This document shows, one piece after another, positions 46,401 to 64,000 of a stretch of 64,000 nucleotides of DNA. The DNA is from Elmis aenea (taxonomy: Eukaryota > Arthropoda > Insecta > Coleoptera > Elmidae). The DNA lies in contig OX393577.1 in assembly GCA_947652605.1 (NCBI GenBank), positions 2,418,868 to 2,482,867 of the forward strand. The letters run 5' to 3'. Under the pieces are notes generated by a model. That model saw only the letters and a list, made by a program, of their open reading frames with translations. It did not search any database and had not been told where the DNA came from. Within the stretch, counting starts at the first letter, position 1, and each line of letters opens with the position of its first letter. The position numbers were made by a program, and so were the translations under genes.

Positions 46401-46673
46401 TTCAAATCAAATTTCGACAAGCAAAGTTTAGAAAATACGACGTACAGTTTTGAATATGACTACGATTCGATCATGCATTACGGAAAATTTTATTTTAGTA
46501 AAGGAAAGAATAAACCAACAATCACACCAAAACTAGATGGGGCGCAAAAATTGGGCCAACGTAAAGCTATGTCTAAGGGAGACTGCCTGAAGTTAAACGA
46601 CCTATACGGATGCTTAGATAACCCAAGAGTTAGGCGAAAATATTACAGTATATGTCAATTTATGGGTTTATGA
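43434..46673 (+). CDS. Astacin-family zinc metalloprotease, secreted zymogen
   Basis: Model: 43434-43545, 44910-45101, 45158-45484, 46399-46673. Every junction is phase 1 and the product is 301 residues. It starts MQKLWMVFIFFTRLSG, a signal peptide. A propeptide follows with FQGDMAM, the aspartate-switch motif that caps the zinc in pro-astacins. The mature enzyme begins near NGTVPYVISP. The zinc site HELLHALGIFHEQSRWDRDR begins at about residue 180 and the Met-turn is SIMHYG. Four core cysteines are visible (SCVRF, AGCWS, PNCLG, GDCLK), plus a closing YGC. There is no CUB or EGF tail, so it is a minimal digestive- or moulting-type astacin. Intron 1 carries a fold-back element. Exon 1 is placed by signal peptide and phase. 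Confidence 0.88.
44196..44647. repeat. 452-bp near-complete fold-back in astacin intron 1
   Basis: The left end ATTCCTTTCGGAGTTACACC and the right end reading inward are inverted copies, and the symmetry holds to a centre near 44422. Because it is a palindrome, open frames of 77 and 73 codons on opposite strands encode near-identical peptides (both contain HRGLKSATP or NRGLKSATP). These are artefacts of symmetry. Right and left arms differ by point changes. Confidence 0.8.
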
Positions 46674-46701
46674 TCAATAATAATAATAGTACCTTGTATA
46701 A

Positions 46702-46739
46702 TTTATTGTTTTGTGTTTGTTACAATAAAAGTACAGAAA
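46702..46739. promoter_or_regulatory. Converging poly(A) signals of astacin and the TEX47-like gene
   Basis: AATAAA (plus) at 46734-46739 serves astacin. TTTATT at 46702-46707, AATAAA on the minus strand, serves the TEX47-like gene. The two signals have passed each other, so the 3' UTRs should overlap. Confidence 0.55.
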
Positions 46740-46752
46740 TATCTGGCCATTT

Positions 46753-49700
46753 TTACAGTATCATCGATACAGCATCAGTGTCCATAGCTGCTGTATGTGC
46801 ATTCGGTAAATCAGTAACGGGATCATATGGTTCGTCAAATATATCGTATGGAACGAAGTCGCAAGGCACCGGCCACACAGAATCTACAATAAAATAATTG
46901 TTTTTATATCGATTACTGACTAACCTGTAGCGTTTATTTTCTTAGCGCTCTACTAAATCAAAAACAAACATAAGGTTGGGTGCCTTAGCACCTCTACAAC
47001 ATTAAAGGTAGCCATACACGTGCAGGAAATCCTTGAGGTTTGGATTGCGCAGTCCAAACCTTGAGCATTTCTTCGTCGTGTGTGGGGAAGCCTTAAGGCC
47101 TGTGGCGAACTGTACAGTCCCCAAAATCCCGATCAAAAAACAATGGGTGTTATGAATAAAACAAGAGTTTATACTCTAATTATGTACCTACTCTCCTGAG
47201 CATGAGCATAAAGTGAGAGTTTATACTCAGTTTCGTAAGAATAAAAACGAGCTAACTTCGAGATGTAAATGCTCCTGTTAATTTGAGTATATACTTTTAT
47301 ATACAAACACACGTAGGGTGGTTTGAATAAAACAAGACTTTATACTCTAGTATGTACTCTGAGCATGAGCATAAAGTGAGAGTTTATACTCAGTTTCGTA
47401 AGAATAAAAACGAGCTAACTTCGAGATGTAAATGCTCCTGTTAATTTGAGTATATACTCTTATATACAAACACACGTAGGGTGGTTTGAATAAAACAAGA
47501 CTTTATACTCTAGTATGTACTCTGAGCATGAGCATAAAGTGAGAGTTTATACTCAGTTTCGTAAGAATAAAAACGAGCTAACTTCGAGAAGTAAATGCTC
47601 CTGTTAAATTGAGTATATACTCTTATATACAAACACGTTTGTTATGATGAATTCTACTCAAGTTTTTGACTAGCAAATGGTCCTTAATTTTGCTTACACG
47701 TGTTACTAGTGTCAATCAATAAATCATCATGAGTGATAGTGAAGAAGAAATTAATAAAAACAATGTTTCTCACATGGCACCCGTCAAGATTTTGTGTGAT
47801 TTTCCAATTGGGTTTTCGAAATCACAAAAACACCTGCTGCAAGGAATCAAAATCTCAAGCTATTAATATCATTAAAAAACAATGGGGGGGGGGCAATTTT
47901 GGTGTATGCTGAACTGGAATATCGACTAGTAAAAGCTCTGTTAAGCCTAATTCATCGTTTTAATATTTTGCTATTTTATGCAGAACAAAACAGCTCGCAA
48001 TATGTTTTGGGACAGTTTTAGTGGAAACTCGGACTTTATATTGTAGACTCGTAAATCGTTGTTTTAACTGGCCAAAACATCTATCAATTATTACCCGTTC
48101 TTTTGTAAACAGGTTGTTATAGGCGTGTTCTTGAGGTGTAGTCGGGTTTCTACAGGGAACCATCAGCCATGGCGCGATAGCATATCCCTCATCTCCTAAA
48201 AGTAATGCTTGGCTATTTTTAAAAGTATTTCTTGCAATATTATAAATTTCCGAATTGCTCCAAATCCTTGAGTCGTGGACAGAACCTGGCCATGAGGCGT
48301 CTACACTTCTAAACCACTCATCTGCGTTACACGTCGCTTGCACATTAATGCTAGGATATCCTTTTCGATTAATGTATTCATCTCCGTACATCGATGGTTT
48401 TTTTATTCTTACGTGTGTGCAATCAATGAAACCGACGACGCATGGAAAATTATAACGTAATTGCCAGTTATGCTTGACTTGCATTATATCTGCAACGTTC
48501 TGGGGAAATTTTATCCATAGGCCACTTTTTTCAATTATCTTATACCCTACTTCTTGTAAAACTTTTGATGCTGAGGTTTGATGCACACCAACCTCTTCTC
48601 CTACTCTTGCTTGAAATCCAGGATCTCCCACATATCTTAAGAATATTCTCATTTTATTCATCTTGGATATCGCACCACCTCTGCTTTCTCCTGATTCTAC
48701 ATTTAAAAAATGCTATCCACTGCACGTTCTCTTCAAGAAATCTAGATATGGCTCTAAAGTCACGATTGTACGTACTCTTTCTAGGTTTGTAATAATTTTT
48801 AAAACGAAAATTCAATATAAATTCAGCCATAACTATCTTTTGAAACTACGACTGAGTCTGCTAAGAACCAGACTCCATATATATCGAGAAGGAACTCGCC
48901 TTCAGAAAGCATAAACTTATTTTATTCATACGAATTGTGAGAACATACTCAGGAAAAATTGTATACGGGGTGTCCCAGATTACATTTCCAGCATGGGGAT
49001 CTCGCTTATTATAAGCGATACAGGTCTGTTTAAATTAGATGAATTATTCCTTAGTATGAGAGGGGCCACAATCAATTTTTAAAAGTAAAAAATTCCTCGT
49101 GCTTCAGATGTTATAGCAAAAAATATGAAAATGTCGAATTTCTTTTTTCTCTCGTAACTTTTTTGTCTTAATCATTAGAACAATTTTATTTGTACTTTCT
49201 CAAGGTCTTTTTAATGGAGAATGTAACTGTTATTTTGGATTCTTTTTAACACCTACCATTTTTGGGATAATACACCTAATTTTATTTTTGCTTATGGGCC
49301 GCGAAGTTGGCTATGGAATAGTTAAATGTGCTTTTTTTTTCTCGTTTAAATGTGATATACCTATTTTTATAAATAAGTGACAAAATGAAAAAAAATCGTA
49401 TTTTACCCATCACTTATCAAACATCTATGAAAATAAAAACAAAAAACAACTAATTAAATGTCAAATGACAGTTGAGAAATCCTCAAGGAAATCCTGCAGG
49501 CTTTGAAGATTTCCTGCAAGTGGCTACCTTAAAGTGTTTAATTATACAAAATCGTGGCCGAAACCCACATTTCTTTTAAACAAAATATTTTACTAAAACT
49601 CGCTAAATTGGTTAATAATTTTTAAATTTAACTTGTAAAAAATATTACCTTTATACCCCTCCAATCGCGCTAAACGACCATATACGCTGTAATATCTGCG

Positions 49701-52700
49701 AAGACCATAGGTGATTGGAGTTTCCAACAAAAAGTCCAAAAGTCTATATTCCGGCAAACATTCTTTTAAATTAGTTTCCACAGGATTGACTACTGGTGGA
49801 AAATTTGCAAAAAGGTCATCCAAAGCGGTTGCTTCGTCCAAAAGCTGGTGACTCCCACCCATCTTATAACACACGTGAAAAGTGATGCACAATCATAGCA
49901 ATAATATTTTAAATTATAGGTGGTTCATCGGTGTACATTATCAATAAATGTACAATAAAAAAATTTGTTGCTAGAATTTGATTAAGGTTGTGTTTATTGC
50001 ATCAAGAACATCAAAACTAAATGCTTTCCGGAGTTATACGTGCCACTGGCCATTTCCTTCGGAAAAATAGGGGGAAAACTGAAAAGTTTAATAATAAAGG
50101 TAATTTTTGCGATCGCGTTGGCCATGAAACCGCCCGGGATAAAATCGAAATTCTTATATTTACCAACTCGCGCATCGTTTGCAAGTAAAATGGTGCAAAG
50201 TTTTTGAAAAAATCTTTAAACGGTTCCGGAGAAAAACGTCAAAAAAGAAACCTCTGCAAAAGCGCATGATTTGAGAAGTTGTATAACTAAATCTATGCGA
50301 CTTGCATAGGCGTTTAACACAGGGAAAACCGTTTTTACAAGGGCCTCGTTTTTCGCGTTTTTCTCCGGAACCGTTTAAGATTTAATCAAAAACTTTCATG
50401 GCCAACGCGATCGCAAATATTACTTTTATTATTCAACTTTTCAGTTTTTCCCCTATTTTTCCGAAGTAAATGGCCAGTGGCACGTATAACTCTGGAAAAC
50501 ATTTAGTTTTGATGTTCTTGATGCAATAAACACAGCCTTGATCAAATTCTAGGGACAACATATCGTGACCCTCCCTTGTTAGTGATTTACACTTACAGCA
50601 ATCGATTTTTTTGGACGGAGGTAATTTGCAAGTTTGTATAACTTCTGAATACAGAAATGCGCACGTCGAGTAGTAGTTTGCAAGTCGCTATTAATATCAA
50701 TGCATTCTAACAAAGTTGCTGGTTTTGATGTAAAACTAATCCAGTTATCCAAAAATCTCTGAAAAATATTTAAAACAACTTAACAGCCTGGCCGATTCAA
50801 CGAGTAGACGACAGTCTGAACCTATGGTAGCAAAATATTAAGTAAGACGATCTAGTTAATTTCAACCTCCGCATTTCGAAATTTGACAACATTTTACAAC
50901 ATAAAAAAATTATTTTGCAAAACTTAAAACAGAATGTGACAAAAATGTCGTAAATAAAGCGAATTCATTTTATACAGCTAAAGATTTTACCACAAATGTT
51001 TAATAAATTGAAATAAATGATTCCGCCATATTCAAACCTACAAGTTGCTACGTGCCAAGTCTCACCTGATTAATATGATGGTAAGCAATTAACAATTTCG
51101 AACGTCCAAGTCGCTGACTAAGTTCTGGATTAAACAACAATAATCTTAAAAATCTCATAATACTGTCTTCTGATCCCTAAAATTAATTCAAGGTAGGTAA
51201 ATTTTGATAAATCCTATAATGCACAAAGTTTTTGTTATATGAATGATATTTTCAACAGGGCTGGGTATAAATCCAGCGAGCTACATGGATTTTTCCAGTG
51301 AACCATCATGCAATGGCATTTTATAATATTAAATAGTGGATTTTTGGGCCATTATCAAATAAGTGGGTCTATTTAGTCACCATTGTAGATTTTGTTACAA
51401 ATTTTGCTTACAAAAAAAGTGCAGTTGCCATATGCATTTTGGCTTTTATTGATTAATATGGATTATAAACTCCTTATATACATATAAGCAAACTTTACCA
51501 TCCCTAATTTTTTGTTTGCTTGTTGAACTTGAACATATACTTAAAAAATCACAAACAGTACAGGGTGGTCCAAATTCGATGGGACTACAATGGGTATCTC
51601 GCTTAATAGTCAAGATAGAGAAACGGTTAAATTAACAAAAATATGCCCTTTTTTGGGACAAACTCAAAACAGTTCTCATATATACTATCATCTCCGGTTT
51701 TTCTTGGTTTTTTTTTGTTTTCACAGCCTACTTTTTGTTTTTTATCTTTAAAAAAAACTAGAAAACCTTTATAATATATATTTAAAATAAATACATCAAC
51801 CCCTATATATTTGCAATGAAAAAAAAAAATGGAATTTAAATAGGTCATAGCCAACTATAGCTTCCATTTAAAAAAAGGTAAGTTTGTGTCATAACTTTTT
51901 AATGGCGAGGGTAAAAACATTTTTTTTACTACTATCGAAATCTATAAAAATATAATCTTCATAACATTTTTCGACATTTACAACAATAACGGAGATATGA
52001 CACATTGTTAATATGACAAAAAAACATATTTTTTCTAATAACTCAAAAACCGAAAATGATGGAGTATTTTTGAAAACGGTTCAGAGTTTGTCCCAAAACA
52101 CATTTTTGGTAATTTAACCGTTTCTCTATCTTGACTATTAAGCGAAATACCCATGTAATCCCATCGAAATTGGACCACCCTGTACAGGGTTTTACAGGGT
52201 AACTCGGTTACCGCAATAGTTAGCGAAAATCTGATAACGGTCTCTTGGGTTTTTTTTTTTTTGATAAAAGTACGCCTATGTAATCAGATTTTTTTTAAAT
52301 CGCTTTCCATTTCGGCACTACAGACGAAAAACGAAATTTCATCATTTTTGAAAATTTACTATAACTTCTTTATCTATTAAAATAGAACAAAATGTTATTA
52401 AGGTTTTTTTATTAAGATTTGTATGCTTAATTTAAAAACCAAATTTAATTTCTTTTAGCGACCTTGGCTTACGAGATATGAAGTAAACTTGTATTTTTTT
52501 AAATGGGAACCCTAGTTGGCCATGACTTTCATATTATGAAAGAGCGTTTATTTTTAGCTTTTTAAACATATAGTTGTATATATTTGTTGCAAACAATAAG
52601 CGAGACATCTCTAATTTTGCAAAAATTTCTTTATCAAAGTTTCGCATGATTTCGTAAACAAGTGATGTTTGCAATTATTAGACACCTAAACATAATTTCC

Positions 52701-53227
52701 AAGTAAATCTTCAGCAGCCGCTACGTTTTTATCACTTACAAAGTAATATTCTAACATATTAAACTTTTCAAAGTGTTCAAATTTAGCCATGTTCACAATA
52801 CCACAATAAACAGTTATAAAATGCAAAACAATACACAGATTCGCTTAGAAATTGAAAATAGCATAAAAAAATATGTATAATAAAATACCACAAATTCTTA
52901 TAAATTGCTGTTACCTCCAATATGTGACAAAAATAATTGGGATAATACAACAATATACCAGTTAGACGTTCATCACAGTACCCTTCGTTGACTCTTTTAA
53001 TTTTTTTCTCGAATACATCGTTAATACAATTGTCTTTCTGTTCTGGAAAAGTGTGATCTCCGATGTAAATAATACGATGAACGAACGTTTTCTAATAAGC
53101 AAACCATGTTATTTAAAATAATTTTAACTAAATTCATTCATACCCTATTTAAATGCTTCAAGTTATCTTTTAAAACGTCAAATAAAGATCTTCTACTGGG
53201 TTCATTTAGTTGTGTTATTAAAGGCAT
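46753..53227 (-). CDS. TEX47-like protein with a BLUF-type fold (six exons)
   Basis: Model: 53227-53144, 53091-52915, 51176-51066, 50758-50597, 49862-49649, 46883-46753. All phases agree and the product is 292 residues. Residues 29-100 follow the BLUF pattern: HRIIYIGDHTF for strand 1, then NEGYCDERLTGILLYYPNYF, then CHILEGSEDSIMRFLRLLL. That domain architecture, in an animal protein of this size, fits testis-expressed protein 47. The later part has RFLDNWISFTSKP, GGSHQLLDEATALDDLFANF and an acidic C-terminus ending TDAVSMIL. Relative to photoactive BLUF proteins the key Tyr is kept, but the key Gln position is His. Its last intron hosts the Harbinger element and intron 4 a fold-back. The molecular function of TEX47 is not established. 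Confidence 0.7.
47003..47005. repeat. TAA target duplication, left (partner at 49530-49532)
   Basis: TAA lies outside AGGTAGCC at the left and outside GGCTACCT at the right. A three-base TWA duplication is the PIF/Harbinger hallmark. Confidence 0.7.
47150..47640. repeat. Three tandem 163-bp units inside the Harbinger element
   Basis: CATGAGCATAAAGTGAGAGT recurs at 47201, 47364 and 47527, exactly 163 bases apart. Units two and three are nearly identical; the first differs slightly at its start. Internal expansion of subterminal repeats is likely. Confidence 0.8.
47729..47869 (+). pseudogene. Remnant of the second Harbinger ORF (possible)
   Basis: A 46-codon frame starting MSDSEEEINKNN on the strand opposite to the transposase. 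Harbinger elements usually carry a second, Myb/SANT-like gene. The position and acidic start would fit a truncated copy, but no Myb motif is visible. Confidence 0.3.
47960..48661 (-). CDS. Harbinger transposase / HARBI1-like nuclease (DDE)
   Basis: 233 residues from MNKMRIFLRYVGDPGFQARV. The N-terminal helix-turn-helix (EEVGVHQTSASKVLQEV) is followed by the DDE nuclease: Asp in VGFIDCTHVRI, Asp in SWPGSVHDSRIW, and Glu after APWLMVP in FTKERVIIDRCFGQLKQRF. Upstream in the same frame, ESRGGAIS belongs to the family too and follows an acceptor-like TTTTTTAAATGTAG, so the true start is probably in an upstream exon. Family members are about 350 residues, so the 5' part is missing or split. All three catalytic acids are visible. 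Confidence 0.82.
   Translation of the reverse strand: MNKMRIFLRYVGDPGFQARVGEEVGVHQTSASKVLQEVGYKIIEKSGLWIKFPQNVADIMQVKHNWQLRYNFPCVVGFIDCTHVRIKKPSMYGDEYINRKGYPSINVQATCNADEWFRSVDASWPGSVHDSRIWSNSEIYNIARNTFKNSQALLLGDEGYAIAPWLMVPCRNPTTPQEHAYNNLFTKERVIIDRCFGQLKQRFTSLQYKVRVSTKTVPKHIASCFVLHKIAKY
49966..50560. repeat. About 595-bp fold-back with long arms
   Basis: TGTTGCTAGAATTTGATTAA on the left returns as TTGATCAAATTCTAGGGACA on the right. Arms of at least 150 bases follow, with GGCCACTGGCCATT-type and GCGATCGCGTTGGCCATGAA strings. Inner arms (GGTTCCGGAGAAAAACG against CGTTTTTCTCCGGAACCG) extend the pairing to a small centre near 50290. Intron 4 of the TEX47-like gene. Confidence 0.8.
51560..52183. 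repeat. CAGGGTGGTCC-type inverted-repeat element, longest copy
   Basis: ACAGGGTGGTCCAAATTCGA on the left and TCGAAATTGGACCACCCTGT on the right, arms about 70 bases. The interior has a further AAACGGTT/AACCGTTT pairing. Family members: 5496-5801 and part of 30442. Intron 2 of the TEX47-like gene. Confidence 0.7.
52260..52860. repeat. Second copy of the fold-back with transposase stub
   Basis: 52280-52640 matches 1395-1750 in the same orientation (AAATCGCTTTCCATT, CGAGATATGAAGTAAACTT). The MAKFEH-type stub lies reversed, starting at 52790 on the minus strand. The middle has therefore been inverted relative to the copy at 1380. Confidence 0.5.
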
Positions 53228-53489
53228 GTTGAAAACTGTTTGATCAATAAACAGTTCTGATAGTAAAATGTCAAAAAATTACTTTCGTTATCCATAGTAA
53301 CAGCCAAACTACGCAAATAAAAGTCTACACTGGTCTACAGTCAAAAAGTTGATCATTATGGATTATATTAAAAACAATAAATTACAATAATTACAAATAT
53401 TAAAATATATAAGCAGCATGCTGTGTGGGATCAGTATGTTACATTTAATTGCAACAGTATTAAACTTTTTTTGTGAAGGATCAATGCTC

Positions 53490-54880
53490 AAACAAATTTC
53501 GCTTGAATTAGGTGTCTTTCACTTCAAATATTACTTATATTGCGGAAAATTAAAAAATACTTGTTAAAGATGGCAATACTATAGAAGACAGTGTTTTGGG
53601 GATGCTCAATATGAAACTAACTTACAGATAAGACAAAATTTAACTTAAATTAGGTGTCTAACTAAAAGTCAGTGATATTTAAGATATTAAAAAACAACCG
53701 ATACCATCCCTATAAACCTCAATGTTATAGAGAGATCTTTCCTGCCGAAGAAGAAAATAGGAGTGCATTTTGTGAAGAAATGCAAGAACATGCAAATGTT
53801 CGTCGATTTATTTTATCAGTTGTGTTTCACAGACGAAAGCACTTTCACGCTCAATAACGAACCAACTGTTCAAAACATTCAATATCAGGAAAATCCCAGA
53901 ATTAATATTTCCACGAGAACTCAGTACCCTCAAAAAGTTAACATTTGGGCTAGGATTTTTAATAACAAAATTATTGTTCCATTTTAAATTAAAGGTGATT
54001 GATAATTTATATTCAGAAACGTAAACCTTCATTAAATTTAATTGCCAATGCCAATGCCAATAGATAGCATAGTTTTAGTTTTTCATTGTAACTCTAATTT
54101 TAGGTATAACTTTTAATACTTAATTAAAAATTGTGCAATGATCGTCACAGCTAATTAAAGTGTTGTATTAACTATAACCAATTTACATGCACCATTATGA
54201 CGTTTAGAAACATTTTCAGTAGATAACAATAGTAATTTCATTGAAAATCCTTTTGCCTCCCATATATGTTCAAATTCATACAAAGAAATGTAATAAATAA
54301 CTCGAAAACCTACAGCTAAGGCCCTCTCGTAGCTATACTTTTAAGTTTCTCTGTTTTGAAATACATATGAACTTATAAAATATACGTACAATGGGAACAA
54401 CGTTTTTATGTAATGTGTTAAACAAGGTTAAAGCATTGCAAGTACGCGATTTTAATTTTGAAACGCCAAAGTTACCAAAAAAAATACACATCCGATAATA
54501 TATTTATCTCCTTCTAGCATAGAACGTACGCAACAACGCAACTTTTTTATTTAAACGTCAAACTTCATAAAAAAAAGTCACATCCCATAATGTATCTATC
54601 CCCTTTTACCTGATAAGTCTATGCCGTAAAAAGATGTACCGTAACGCGTAATGCAGTGGGAGTAACTAAATTAGTAGCTATGTTCTGTGAACTAAATGAC
54701 AACAAAATACGTCATAGATTTATTAAAAGTTCAATTTTAGCCTTAATAACAACATTTAGAGTAAAATAAACAATACATGTCCATTCAACTCGAATAAGCG
54801 TCCAATAAATGCAAAATTCAAAACACAAATTGGCAGAACTTTAGCATTACCAAATACGCGCTATTTTCAACTTTAAAATA
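53490..54880 (+). mobile_element. Tc1/mariner-like element, copy 2 (dead)
   Basis: Frames 53672-53857 and 53763-53987 repeat the helix-turn-helix remainder and the DDE fragment (CFTDESTFTLNNEPTVQNIQ, INISTRTQYPQKVNIWARI) of copy 1, in broken registers. It keeps the QEHANV stretch that copy 1 has garbled. The 3' non-coding half parallels 15590-16427 almost base for base, without the gypsy insertion, so it shows the empty-site state of that region. Confidence 0.7.
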
Positions 54881-54884
54881 ACAC

Positions 54885-55225
54885 ATGCGTTAGTAGAAAT
54901 CCAATAACACTTAAACCATGCTATATTTATGTCTCAAATATGATGTTATAAAGTATACAGAGATAAATTAATCCAACAATGAAATAAAAATCAAAATATA
55001 TCTGGTATAACCATAAAGTTATTAAAGATTTTGATTTGTATCAGATCTACCGAAACGCGTGTTGGTAGAAATCCAATAACAATTAAACCATTCTATATTT
55101 ATGTCTCAAATATGATTTTATGAAGTATGCTGCACTAACTCAATCGAAAAATGAAATAAAGATCAAAATATATCTGGTAACCATTAAGTTATTAAAGATT
55201 TTTATTCAAGTACATAATTGCTCTA
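54885..55225. repeat. Tandem duplication of about 168 bp
   Basis: GTAGAAATCCAATAACA starts at about 54893 and again near 55065, and both units continue through ATATTTATGTCTCAAATATG to ATTAAAGATTTT. Adjacent to the mariner-like copy. Confidence 0.7.
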
Positions 55226-55377
55226 GTACTGAAAACTTAAGCAATTCATTTTTGATTTTTTTAAATGTTATCTTTCAGTTATGATTGTATTTTTAATTGA
55301 TTTTTAAAGGCATACAATTTTCCACATAATTAAAAAAAAGGTTTAAATACAGGTATCTGTAAATTAAGGATCTAGTG

Positions 55378-55515
55378 ATTAACTATAATCAATTAACATG
55401 CACCATTGACGTTTAGAAACATTTTCAATAGATAACAGTTCCAATTTCTAATTTAATTGAAAATCCTTTTGCCTCCCATATAGGTTCATACAAAGAAATG
55501 CATGAATGCCATACT
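55378..55515. repeat. Third copy of a mariner-flank segment
   Basis: ATCAATTAACATGCACCATT through TTTTGCCTCCCATATAGG matches 54160-54290 and 15740-15870. It is detached from any transposase sequence. Confidence 0.6.
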
Positions 55516-56190
55516 TAATAAATAACCGATATATTAGGTAAATAGGAAAAACATATGCAATTGATTTACAAAAATTGAGTCTCTAATATGGTGTCCATAA
55601 GAAAAATAAGTGAGCTGCTATATCTTAGCAACAAAGTGTGCTATGGAAAAACTAATAGTTTACATGACAAGTGAAATTATCACAAACCTAATTTTTATTT
55701 TAAACTTACTATAATTTTTTTTTTAAATTTTCACCATGGTAATTACACATTTAAAACTTTTACACATCATCGTAGATTGAACTTTATTAATTAATTTTTG
55801 CTAATTTTTTTTACTAAGATGCCTATAGAATAGCGTTAGGCTGACAACCTAACCTCAAAAAACGAGTCGGAAAAATCCACAAGGATGCCCTATTCTTCAA
55901 AAGACTAGCACTTAGCTCGTCCTAGGATGGGAATATTGTATATCTTAAATTTAAACTATTACTTTTTATAATACCGTGAGCTGCAAGTTAGACACTGTTA
56001 TGTTACCGGTGAGTAAAAATTTACGGTTCATTAGACACAACTCAGTCGGTCAAATGAACCCGTAGTAGCAGATATTTTATAGCTATATTGATGCATTAGT
56101 CACAGAGCCAGCCTGGACATTTATATATATTTATATAATATGCTGAAAGGAGATACTACTACTATAGAAATGATAAACAAAAAATTGGTT
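55516..56190. other. Spacer, nothing identified
   Basis: AT-rich, between repeat blocks and the 3' end of the helicase gene. TTTATT at about 56209 gives the minus-strand poly(A) signal of that gene. Confidence 0.4.
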
Positions 56191-56624
56191 TGTACACAAA
56201 GAAATAATTTATTATTCTAAACCACGTACACAAATACATGTTTCGCTATACTATTACAACAGTGTGAAGTACAAATCATTTAAACTACTTTAAAAATTAT
56301 TTAAACAACATAAATACAATCCAACTTAAAAATTGTCAAACCCCAAGGAAACTGTAATACATGTAGGTACGTTAATAGATATTTTCTTCTGAACAAAATT
56401 ATAATTATTCACTTAACGTCTAAATAAATAATACAATTTTATTAATTATGTTACAACTGGAATTCTGTGAAAACCACTAATGCTTCCTTTGAAAAGATGG
56501 AATGCATCCGAAGAGAATACTGATGCCGCCACTTTCCAATAATTGGAACTCCAAGAGTCAAATCACATTAAAAATATCTTAATAGGCTGCGGAAAAAAAA
56601 AGATACATGAAAAATTTTCGCTTT

Positions 56625-63989
<7,365 letters not shown>

Positions 63990-64000
63990 TTGCTTGCAAC

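Larger units (their letters stand above)
47006..49529. mobile_element. PIF/Harbinger DNA transposon, 2.5 kb
   Basis: Inverted termini AGGTAGCCATACACGTGCAG (left) and TTTCCTGCAAGTGGCTACCT (right), with TAA duplications on both sides. It contains a transposase on the minus strand, a small acidic frame on the plus strand and an array of 163-bp repeats near the left end. Inside the last intron of the TEX47-like gene. The intact ends and long transposase frame point to a fairly young copy. Confidence 0.85.

Noticed and set aside
47150..47640. Possible CRISPR-like array
   Set aside because: Units are contiguous 163-bp tandem repeats without spacers, inside a eukaryotic transposon.

Overview
The window looks like nuclear DNA of an insect, probably a beetle (inference). 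It is AT-rich, its genes are split by introns with ordinary GT...AG junctions, and introns and spacers are packed with short inverted-repeat DNA transposons and decayed transposases. A run of 200 N at 21205-21404 marks a scaffold gap. All spliced models below were built by eye from splice-site consensus, reading phase and protein character; there is no transcript evidence behind them.

Layout. 1-15.0 kb: transposon remnants and a three-exon gene (+) for a secreted four-cysteine protein whose introns hold several inserted elements. 15.1-18.2 kb: a dead Tc1/mariner-like copy interrupted by an internally deleted Ty3/gypsy element with ATAT target duplications. 18.4-25.6 kb: the densest gene cluster: a frameshifted membrane-protein exon (-), the mitochondrial thiamine pyrophosphate carrier (-), the minor-spliceosome protein RNPC3/U11-U12 65K (+) divergent from it, and a metadherin/LYRIC-like membrane protein (+). 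25.6-30.9 kb: gene-free and full of hAT-like and other MITEs, including a 38-bp perfect palindrome and one element nested inside another. 30.9-38.1 kb: two head-to-tail minus-strand genes, a CCDC66-like protein (four exons) and a small protein with a CxxC...C...C cluster. 38.1-43.4 kb: mostly empty apart from a LINE fragment. 43.4-53.2 kb: an astacin metalloprotease (+) converging on a six-exon TEX47/BLUF-like gene (-); the latter's last intron carries a PIF/Harbinger transposon with intact ends. 53.5-56.2 kb: a second mariner-like copy and satellite-like duplications. 56.6-64.0 kb: a DDX5/DDX17 (p68, fly Rm62) RNA helicase (-) with a 3.5-kb intron holding an unexplained open, frame-compatible hydrophobic exon candidate.

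The genes are unrelated housekeeping or tissue-specific genes, not an operon or a pathway. Links I can see are physical: the carrier and RNPC3 share a roughly 1-kb divergent promoter region; astacin and the TEX47-like gene have converging, overlapping poly(A) signals; and the CCDC66-like gene ends 98 bp before the CxxC gene begins. I found no tRNA, rRNA, CRISPR array or bacterial-type operon. The most notable observations are the BLUF-like protein with the photochemical Gln position changed to His, the candidate cassette exon within helicase motif V, and the layered transposon nests.
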